Of a DNA stretch of 6,723 nt, positions 1-5,808 are shown one piece after another. The notes under the pieces were generated by a model. The model searched no databases and was not told the origin of the DNA. It saw only the letters and a program-made list of their open reading frames with translations. The translations under genes and the position numbers were made by a program. Source of the DNA: Verrucomicrobiales bacterium (GTDB taxonomy: Bacteria; Verrucomicrobiota; Verrucomicrobiae; Limisphaerales; UBA9464). Location: positions 1 through 6,723 of the forward strand of contig SXXZ01000155.1 in assembly GCA_005789375.1 (NCBI GenBank), written 5' to 3'. The first letter of the stretch is position 1. Each line of letters begins with the position of its first letter.

Positions 1-1223
1 GCGATTTGGGCGGTCTCCAAGTCGCGGATTTCCCCGAGCATGATGATATCGGGATCTTGACGCAGGAAGGCGCGGAGGGCCTTGCCGAAGGTCATGCCGG
101 CCGATTCATTGACCTGCACCTGCATGATCCCCTCGATGTCGAACTCCACCGGGTCTTCGATCGTGAGGAGCTTGGTGTCGATCTGGTTGATGTGCCGCAG
201 GCAGGAATAAAGAGTCGTGGTCTTGCCGCAGCCCGTGGGCCCAGTGACCGTGAAGATGCCGTTGGGCTGGTTGATGGTCTCGACGATGAAGTCGTAGCCA
301 TCTTTGGGCAGACCCAATGTCTTAAGGTCCAACTGCACGGCCCCTCGGTCCAGAACGCGGAGCACCACCGACTCACCAAAAGCGGTCGGCAGCGTGGAGA
401 GACGGAGATCGACCTGTTTGCCTGAAATCACCGTGCTAATGCGCCCGTCCTGCGGGAGCCGTCGCTCGGAGATGTTCAGGTTGGCCATGATCTTCAGACG
501 CGAGGTCACGGGCGTGGCCAGATGCTTCGGTGGCGGCGCCATTTCGTAGAGGGCACCATCGACACGGTAGCGAATCTTGAACTCTTCTTCGAAGGGTTCG
601 AAGTGGATGTCCGAGGCCCGGTCTTGCACAGCCTGCATCAGGACCAGATTAACGAACTTCACTACGGGGACGTCGTTGACCGCGTCGTCCAAGGAAATGG
701 ACAACCCCTTGGGGCCTTCCTCCTCCTTGGTCGCCTCGACGTCCACCCACAGTTCCTTGAGCAGGGAAGTATAACCGAGATCGGCCTGTGCCGGATAAAA
801 CTTCTCGATGCAGGCCGCCACCTCGGCCGGATTGGCCACGACCACCTGCAGGGTGTACTTCAGGGAGAAGCCCAACTCATCCATCGTCTGAGGATTGAGC
901 GGGTCGGCCAGGGCAATTTGAAGGGTGTCGCCGTAAAGAGCCATCGGGACCACCTGATACATCCGGGCCGTCTCGTTGGGCACCGCCGCGATGGCATCCT
1001 GAGGAATGGTGTCGGCCTCTAGGCTGACGACCATGGTCCCCAGATGATCGGCCATGATTTGGAGGATGGAATCGAGGTCGAGCAACCCGTAATCCTGAAG
1101 GATCTGGATCACCGACTTGCCGCTGCGCTGCACCTCCTGACCGATCTCCTCGATTTGCAGGGCGTCCAAGAGCCCGCGCTCTCGGATGAGCGCGATGAGT
1201 GGATGGGAGATTGCTTCGGCCAT
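1..1223 (-). CDS. PilB/GspE-family type IV pilus or type II secretion assembly ATPase (second paralogue), 3' end outside the window
   Basis: This is a cytoplasmic hexameric motor ATPase that would power filament assembly. The frame is open from an ATG at 1223 to the window edge (407 codons), so the protein is cut off at its C-terminus. Residues about 1-145 form a divergent type II secretion E N-terminal domain, followed by an acidic linker (about 160-180). The ATPase core then begins, with the ASDIHFEP motif at 203-210 and arginine-finger segment RLPQDGR at 255-261. Walker A is GPTGCGKTTT (328-337), the Asp box IEDPVEF (355-361) and Walker B DIIMLGEIRD (392-401, with Glu398). The sequence stops at DLETAQI, so the His box and any zinc-binding tetracysteine motif lie outside. 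Cys332 replaces the usual Ser of Walker A. The gene starts 24 bp after pilT and is probably co-transcribed with it. No Shine-Dalgarno is visible before this ATG; I chose it because the N-terminal domain begins there. Family assignment is secure; whether it serves a pilus or a secretion system is not. Confidence 0.94.
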   Translation of the reverse strand, partial: MAEAISHPLIALIRERGLLDALQIEEIGQEVQRSGKSVIQILQDYGLLDLDSILQIMADHLGTMVVSLEADTIPQDAIAAVPNETARMYQVVPMALYGDTLQIALADPLNPQTMDELGFSLKYTLQVVVANPAEVAACIEKFYPAQADLGYTSLLKELWVDVEATKEEEGPKGLSISLDDAVNDVPVVKFVNLVLMQAVQDRASDIHFEPFEEEFKIRYRVDGALYEMAPPPKHLATPVTSRLKIMANLNISERRLPQDGRISTVISGKQVDLRLSTLPTAFGESVVLRVLDRGAVQLDLKTLGLPKDGYDFIVETINQPNGIFTVTGPTGCGKTTTLYSCLRHINQIDTKLLTIEDPVEFDIEGIMQVQVNESAGMTFGKALRAFLRQDPDIIMLGEIRDLETAQI

Positions 1224-1227
1224 GGCG

Positions 1228-1248
1228 GGTGAGGGGTCGGTGAGGGGT
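1228..1248. repeat. 10-bp tandem direct repeat in the gap between pilT and the downstream ATPase gene
   Basis: The plus strand carries ggtgaggggt at 1228-1237 and again at 1239-1248, one base apart. The copies fill nearly all the space between the pilT stop codon and the next start; the last copy overlaps the stop by one base. On the mRNA strand the repeat is C-rich (cccctcacc), so it offers no ribosome-binding site. It may be a chance duplication. Confidence 0.6.
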
Positions 1249-2354
1249 TACTTACGGCTCTGGCTTTGGGTCTCGGCCTTGGCGGCGCGGAGTTCGTCCA
1301 GCTTCAGACTAATGGTCAAGGGGTCCATCGACTTGGTGACAACATCCTCTTCGGAAATCATACCCGCCTGCCACTTGTCCAAAAGGAAGCTGTCGAGGGT
1401 GACCATGCCGTGCTTCGAACCGGTCTGGATGTCGGACTGGATTCGGAAGGTCTTGTTGTCACGAATTAGCGCCGCCACCGAAGGGGTGTTAATCATGATC
1501 TCGAACACCGCGACCCGGCCGGGTTTATCAACGCGAGCGACCAACAACTGGGAAATCACCCCCTGAAGCACTGTGGAGAGCTGGATGCGAATGGTCTCTT
1601 GCTGGCTCTGGGGAAAGGCGTTGACGATACGATCGATGGTCTTGGCTGCCCCCGTGGTGTGCAAGGTTCCGAAGACCAAGTGACCCGTTTCGGCCGCCGT
1701 GATGGCCGCTTCCATGGTTTCCAAGTCGCGAAGCTCACCCACCAGAATGATGTCAGGATCTTGACGCAACGCGCGACGCAGCGCCTCGGCGAAAGAGGGC
1801 ACATCGACATTGACCTCTCGCTGAGTCACCACCGCCTTCTTGTGCTTGTGGTAGTACTCGATGGGGTCTTCGATGGTGATGATGTGCGCTTCGTCCTTCT
1901 CCTCGTTGAGGATGTTGAGCAGCGAAGCCAGCGTGGTTGTCTTGCCTGAACCGGTGGGACCCACCACCAAGACCAAACCGCGGGGCTTATTAATCAGAGC
2001 CCGAACCGTTTCCGGGATACCGATTTGCTCCATGGTCAGGAGCTTTGAAGGAATTTGCCGGAGCACCAACGCGAAGTTGCCCTTTTCTTTGAAGGCGCTG
2101 ACACGGAAGCGAGCCAACTCACCGAAGGCGAACCCGAAGTCGGCGCCGCCCTTTTCACGGATTTGCTGGATGTGATCTTCGGAGGTGATGGAGCGCATCA
2201 ATTCCTCGGTGTCCTCCGGGCGCAGCGGCGGACCATCCACGCGCTGAAGAATGCCGTGGATGCGGATGACGGGGGGAATGTTCACCCGGATGTGCAAGTC
2301 GGCTCCGCCTTCGGAGACCATCAACTGCAACAGATCGGACATCTGGTAGGACAT
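1248..2354 (-). CDS. pilT: Type IV pilus retraction ATPase PilT
   Basis: PilT is the cytoplasmic hexameric ATPase that depolymerises type IV pili, driving twitching motility and DNA uptake. The 368-residue protein is close to the usual PilT length of about 340-380, with the short N-terminal PAS-like domain (about 5-100, SEGGADLHIR at 14-23) in place of the long N-terminal domain of PilB. Walker A is GPTGSGKTTT (132-141), the Asp box TIEDPIEY (160-167), Walker B DIILVGELRD (201-210, Glu207), and the His box TGHLVFGTLHT (223-233). The C-terminal ALIRDNKT segment (295-302) matches the PilT-specific AIRNLIREGK motif, which separates it from PilB. No tetracysteine motif is present, as expected. 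The tail from about 345 is polar. The ATG at 2354 has no clear Shine-Dalgarno; Met5 at 2342 is an alternative. The gene lies 115 bp after the pilB-like gene and 24 bp before the second ATPase gene. PilU is the main alternative, but the intact PilT motif set favours PilT. Confidence 0.94.
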   Translation of the reverse strand: MSYQMSDLLQLMVSEGGADLHIRVNIPPVIRIHGILQRVDGPPLRPEDTEELMRSITSEDHIQQIREKGGADFGFAFGELARFRVSAFKEKGNFALVLRQIPSKLLTMEQIGIPETVRALINKPRGLVLVVGPTGSGKTTTLASLLNILNEEKDEAHIITIEDPIEYYHKHKKAVVTQREVNVDVPSFAEALRRALRQDPDIILVGELRDLETMEAAITAAETGHLVFGTLHTTGAAKTIDRIVNAFPQSQQETIRIQLSTVLQGVISQLLVARVDKPGRVAVFEIMINTPSVAALIRDNKTFRIQSDIQTGSKHGMVTLDSFLLDKWQAGMISEEDVVTKSMDPLTISLKLDELRAAKAETQSQSRK

Positions 2355-2392
2355 GGGTCGGTTCGGAAAGTTTCTTAAGATCGGTGGGGGCG

Positions 2393-2411
2393 AAAAAGAC
2401 CCATCAGGGCC
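2393..2411 (-). terminator. Possible weak intrinsic terminator or attenuator between the pilB-like gene and pilT
   Basis: Read on the minus strand, a 5-bp stem (GGCCC/GGGTC, including one G-T pair) with a TGAT loop is followed directly by a run of five T. The stem is short, so termination would be partial at best. It sits in the 115-bp gap between two genes that otherwise look like one operon, so it could lower pilT expression relative to the upstream motor. Chance is a real alternative in a GC-rich spacer. Confidence 0.3.
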
Positions 2412-2469
2412 GGGGCCGCCTTAAACAATAGAGCAAATGCAGGGCCAGTCATGGTTTTGGTCAGTCGCA

Positions 2470-4191
2470 TCAGTGTTCCGATACGGTTGCCCGAACGACC
2501 TCATCCACCGTGGTGACGCCCGCCAAGACCTTGCGCATGCCGTCTTCACGGAGGGTGCGCATGCCCATTTCGCGGGCGCGGTTGCGAAGCACGTTGGAAG
2601 GAACCTTGTCGTAGATGAGCTTTCTGGCCTCGTCGTTGATGTTAAAGATCTCGAAGAGGCCGAAACGCCCCTTGCAACCGGTCTTGTTGCACTCGGGGCA
2701 GCCCTTGCCCTTGCGGGCGGTGGCCGCGGCGGCCTGCTCCGGGGTGAAGCCCAAGCCAGCGATCTCTTGCTCGGTCAGGGTGTGCGGCGCGGCGCACTTC
2801 TTGCAAACCTTGCGGACCAGACGCTGGGCCATCAGGCAGCGTGCGGACGACGCAACCAAGAAGGGTTTCACGCCAATGTCGATGAGACGGGCCACCGCCG
2901 AGGGCGCATCGTTGGTGTGCAGCGTGGAAAAAACCAAATGACCGGTCAGTGACGCATTGATGGCGATGGTCGCGGTCTCCATATCGCGGATTTCTCCCAA
3001 CATGATGACGTTGGGCGACTGGCGGAGCATGGATCGCAGCGCCGAGGCGAATGTGAAACCAATGTGCTCGTGGACCTGGACCTGGTTAATGCCCGCGAGC
3101 ATGTACTCGACCGGGTCTTCGACGGTGATGATCTTGCGGTCCGGGCGGTTAATATAGTGGAGACAGCTGTAAAGCGTGGTCGTCTTGCCCGAACCAGTAG
3201 GGCCAGTGACCAAGAGGATGCCGTCGGGCAAGGCGATCATCCGCTCGAAATTGGCCTGATCGTCGGCCATGAACCCCAACTCGGCCAAGCCCAGCCGAAG
3301 GCCGGACTTGTCCAAAATACGCATGACGATGGATTCGCCATGGGAACAGGGAATGACGCTAACGCGAAGGTCGATCACCTTGCCGCCCACGTTGGTCTGA
3401 ATACGGCCGTCTTGAGGAATACGCTTCTCGGCGATATTCATTGCCGCCGAAATCTTGAGACGGGCGATCACCGGGGCCTGCAGCCGCTTCGGGATATCCT
3501 TCATCTCGGTCATCATGCCGTCGATGCGGTAGCGCAGGCGAAAACGCTTGCCCATGGGCTCGAGATGAATATCCGAAGCCCGGAGCTTGAAGGCGTCGAT
3601 GATGATCTGGTTGACCAGTCGGATGATGGGTGCGTCTGCGTCGAGGGCCTCGCTATCGGCCTTCACATCGCCGCTCAGCGCACTGACCTCGACTTCACCC
3701 TCGGTGATGTCTTGAATCATCCGGGCGATGTCAGAATCGCCGCGTCCACCGGAACTGCTGCTGCCGTAGTACTTGTCGAGAGCGGCCGTGAGGTCTGCCT
3801 CGCTGGTCACGCGGTACTCGAGGGTCTTACCCAGGGAGACCTGAAGTCCGTCGATGGCTTCGATGTCTGACGGATCGGAGAGGGCCACCACCACGGTGCC
3901 GTCTTGCTCAGCGACGGGCACCGCATTGTACTTGCGGGCCACGTGCCGGGGCACGGCGTTGATCACCTCATCGGTCAGACGAATCTCCGACAGGGTGATC
4001 ATCTCGACACCGAAGTAGGTCGATTTGGCCATAACGACCAGCGACGGCTCCAACCGTCCGGTTTTGACCAAGGTGTCTACAACGCCTTCGCCTGAGGACT
4101 CCGCCTCGGGACGCACCTCTTCGACGGCTTCATGAGTCGTGAGACCCATGTCGAGCATGGTTTCGAGCAGAAAATCGTCTTTGGCAGCCAC
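2470..4191 (-). CDS. pilB: PilB/GspE-family type IV pilus or type II secretion assembly ATPase, complete
   Basis: This is the motor ATPase that drives insertion of pilin or pseudopilin subunits at the inner-membrane platform protein (PilC/GspF type). The 573 residues match normal PilB/GspE length. A divergent type II secretion E N-terminal domain spans about 30-142, followed by a Ser/Gly-rich linker (143-153). The core has ASDIHLEP (205-212), RIPQDGR (257-263), Walker A GPTGSGKTTT (330-339), Asp box VEDPVEY (357-363), Walker B NVIMLGEIRD (394-403, Glu400) and His box TGHLVFSTLHT (416-426). The zinc-binding tetracysteine motif is present as Cys463/Cys466 and Cys498/Cys501, which separates it from PilT. 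The segment before Walker B reads LRQSPN instead of the common LRQDPD. The start is a GTG at 4191, supported by AGAGGA at 4196-4201 and by an in-frame stop shortly upstream with no ATG between. It is the first gene of the ATPase run. The symbol pilB rests on the adjacent pilT; gspE is the alternative. Confidence 0.93.
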   Translation of the reverse strand: MAAKDDFLLETMLDMGLTTHEAVEEVRPEAESSGEGVVDTLVKTGRLEPSLVVMAKSTYFGVEMITLSEIRLTDEVINAVPRHVARKYNAVPVAEQDGTVVVALSDPSDIEAIDGLQVSLGKTLEYRVTSEADLTAALDKYYGSSSSGGRGDSDIARMIQDITEGEVEVSALSGDVKADSEALDADAPIIRLVNQIIIDAFKLRASDIHLEPMGKRFRLRYRIDGMMTEMKDIPKRLQAPVIARLKISAAMNIAEKRIPQDGRIQTNVGGKVIDLRVSVIPCSHGESIVMRILDKSGLRLGLAELGFMADDQANFERMIALPDGILLVTGPTGSGKTTTLYSCLHYINRPDRKIITVEDPVEYMLAGINQVQVHEHIGFTFASALRSMLRQSPNVIMLGEIRDMETATIAINASLTGHLVFSTLHTNDAPSAVARLIDIGVKPFLVASSARCLMAQRLVRKVCKKCAAPHTLTEQEIAGLGFTPEQAAAATARKGKGCPECNKTGCKGRFGLFEIFNINDEARKLIYDKVPSNVLRNRAREMGMRTLREDGMRKVLAGVTTVDEVVRATVSEH

Positions 4192-4195
4192 GGTG

Positions 4196-4201
4196 TCCTC
4201 T
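4196..4201 (-). promoter_or_regulatory. Ribosome-binding site of the pilB-like gene, decides the GTG start
   Basis: AGAGGA lies four bases before the GTG at 4191 on the minus strand. It is the only clear Shine-Dalgarno sequence I could find before any of the four starts in the window, and it favours the GTG over the internal ATG at residue 12. Confidence 0.6.
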
Positions 4202-4257
4202 GGATTTTCCGTTAGCCACGCTCAGGAAAGCGACGGCCTCGGGAAGAAGTGCGGGTG

Positions 4258-4286
4258 AGTTAAGGAAGGGCTGATAACAATGTCAA
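4258..4286 (-). promoter_or_regulatory. Candidate sigma70-type promoter for the pilB-pilT-ATPase run
   Basis: On the minus strand a perfect -35 hexamer TTGACA (4281-4286) is separated by exactly 17 bp from TTAACT (4258-4263), which matches three of six positions of the -10 consensus. Transcription would start near 4251, giving a leader of about 60 bases before the GTG at 4191. The leader contains a possible imperfect hairpin (about 4215-4237, GCC..CGC pairing with GCG..GGC) of unknown importance. The position, in the gap between two gene blocks and just ahead of the first ATPase gene, is what a promoter would need. The -10 match is weak. Confidence 0.5.
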
Positions 4287-4317
4287 ACGCGGAGGCCTAA
4301 AGGGAGCGTAAATCGTC

Positions 4318-4355
4318 AAAATTTCTCACACGGCTCCAACCGTCGTCTTCGACGG
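4318..4355 (-). terminator. Possible weak terminator after the DUF1501 gene
   Basis: A perfect 6-bp inverted repeat (CCGTCG at 4340-4345, CGACGG at 4350-4355, four-base loop) begins 8 bp after the DUF1501 stop codon on the minus strand. A short T-run (4318-4321) follows only about 18 bases after the stem, so this is not a classic intrinsic terminator. Its place at the end of the DUF1501 gene supports a role in ending that transcript. Confidence 0.35.
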
Positions 4356-4363
4356 GTCCGTCC

Positions 4364-5782
4364 TCACGCCAAAACACCCTTTACCACCTCGCCTGCCACA
4401 TCGGTCAGGCGATAATCCCGACCGTTGAGATGATGGGTCAACCGCTCATGGTCGAACCCGAGGAGATGGAGAATTGTGGCGTGGAAGTCATGGACATGGA
4501 CACGGTTGGTGGCCACCCGGATGCCCAGATCATCCGAGGCTCCATAAACCGTCCCGGCCTTGACCCCGGCCCCGGCCATCCACGACGAAAAGACCCAATG
4601 GTGGTGCTCGCGCCCCCGGTGATCGGCCGTGGCGTTGAAGGGGGTCCGGCCAAATTCGCTCGTCCAGACCACTAGAGTGTCTTCGAGCATGCCGCGCTGA
4701 CGCAAGTCGTTGAGCAGGCCGGCTATGGGTCGATCGACATTGGCCGCCAAGGGGCTATGGAGAGTCATGTCACCATGGGCGTCCCAGTTGTCGGAGGAAC
4801 CGGAATCAATTAATTCGATGAACCGCACACCCCGTTCGGCCAGTCTGCGGGCGACCAAGCACTGCCAACCGAAACCCCGGGTGCTCCCCCGTTCTAGGCC
4901 ATACAAAGCGTGGGTGGCATCGCTTTCGCGAGACAGGTCGAAGAGTTCAGGCAACTCCATTTGCATGCCGAAGGCCGTCTCGAAGGACTTCATCCGGGCC
5001 GCCAGAAGAGGATCGGCGGAGCGAGCCGCCCGATGCCGAAGGTTCATGCGGTTCATGGCCGCCATTTCTAGGGCCTGAAGTTCTTCGGACGGGGACCGCC
5101 TGCGCAAATTGGCCACCGGCTCCTGGCCCGGCACCACCCAAGTTCCCTGATGGGCCCCTGGCAGAAAGTCACTGGCCCAGACCTGCCCTCCGGCATACGG
5201 GCTCTTGGGCGCGATGACCACGAAGGACGGCAAGTTGCTGTTCTCAGTGCCCAGGCCGTAGCTGACCCAAGATCCGATGCTGGGGCGGGCAAAAGTAAAT
5301 GAACCGGTGTGGATGCCCAGGGTGGCTTCGTAGTGGTTGGTGTGGTCGGAGGTCATCGACCGGATGACGCACAAGTCGTCCACACAGCCGGCCATGTGGG
5401 GAAAGAGACCGCTCACCTCGGTGCCGCAGCGGCCGTGTCGGGCGAAATCCCACTGAGGCCGCTTGGCGTACATGGTGAAGTTGCCTTTGCGCCCCTGAAA
5501 CTCATCCACGGTGACCGTCTTGCCGGCATCGGCGAACAACCGGGGCTTGGGATCCCACGAATCGACATGGGAAACCCCGCCGCTCATGTAGAGGAAGATC
5601 ACCCGCTTGGCCTTGGGGGTGAAATGCGGCGCGCGGGGAATGAGCGGATCGGAGCTGGCACTCCCAAGACCCGCCTCTCGAGCCAGAAGGTCTCCGACAA
5701 TGCCTGGGAACATCAGGGAGCCACCGACCATGGAGCGCAAAAAGCCGCGACGGCGGGGATCAAAGGCTGCGTGAGGGTTCAT
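4364..5782 (-). CDS. DUF1501 family protein, probably Tat-exported, alkaline-phosphatase/sulfatase-like fold
   Basis: This is a full-length 472-residue DUF1501 protein, a family abundant in Planctomycetota and Verrucomicrobiota and related in fold to alkaline phosphatases and sulfatases. Its reaction is not established. The N-terminus has a twin-arginine-like signal, RRRGFLRS at 10-17, followed by a moderately hydrophobic stretch (about 18-33), so export through the Tat pathway is likely. Family landmarks follow in order: the strand-turn motif FLYMSGGVSHVDSWDPKP (63-80), SMTSDHTNHYEA (142-153), DNWDAHGD (331-338), SEFGRTPF (375-382), GREHHHW (390-396) and the C-terminal HVHDFHATILHLLG (429-442). 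The many conserved Asp and His residues are consistent with metal binding. The ATG at 5782 lies 26 bp after the stop of the DUF1553 gene; no Shine-Dalgarno is visible, but the Tat motif near the N-terminus supports this start. The DUF1549/DUF1553-DUF1501 pair is the standard arrangement and suggests joint function. The substrate is unknown. Confidence 0.93.
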   Translation of the reverse strand: MNPHAAFDPRRRGFLRSMVGGSLMFPGIVGDLLAREAGLGSASSDPLIPRAPHFTPKAKRVIFLYMSGGVSHVDSWDPKPRLFADAGKTVTVDEFQGRKGNFTMYAKRPQWDFARHGRCGTEVSGLFPHMAGCVDDLCVIRSMTSDHTNHYEATLGIHTGSFTFARPSIGSWVSYGLGTENSNLPSFVVIAPKSPYAGGQVWASDFLPGAHQGTWVVPGQEPVANLRRRSPSEELQALEMAAMNRMNLRHRAARSADPLLAARMKSFETAFGMQMELPELFDLSRESDATHALYGLERGSTRGFGWQCLVARRLAERGVRFIELIDSGSSDNWDAHGDMTLHSPLAANVDRPIAGLLNDLRQRGMLEDTLVVWTSEFGRTPFNATADHRGREHHHWVFSSWMAGAGVKAGTVYGASDDLGIRVATNRVHVHDFHATILHLLGFDHERLTHHLNGRDYRLTDVAGEVVKGVLA

Positions 5783-5808
5783 GGCAAATCAGGGGGCGGG
5801 GCCTCGGG

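Noticed and set aside
2377..2454. Tiny minus-strand open frame of 25 codons in the gap before pilT (ATG at 2454)
   Set aside because: It has no Shine-Dalgarno and no recognisable sequence, and it is short enough to arise by chance. A leader peptide cannot be supported without conservation.
2424..2456. Possible promoter for pilT alone (ATGACT about 16 bp before TATTGT on the minus strand)
   Set aside because: Both hexamers match the consensus at only about four of six positions, and such pairs are easily found by chance.
3064..3870. Long plus-strand open frame of 268 codons opposite the pilB-like gene
   Set aside because: It lies wholly antisense to a gene with full-length conserved motifs, has no recognisable domain, and long antisense frames are expected in GC-rich coding sequence.
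2470..4191. c-di-GMP-binding MshEN-type N-terminal domain in the PilB-like ATPase
   Set aside because: The N-terminal region has the general layout, but the RLGxxL-type repeat motifs needed for c-di-GMP binding are not visible, so binding is not claimed.
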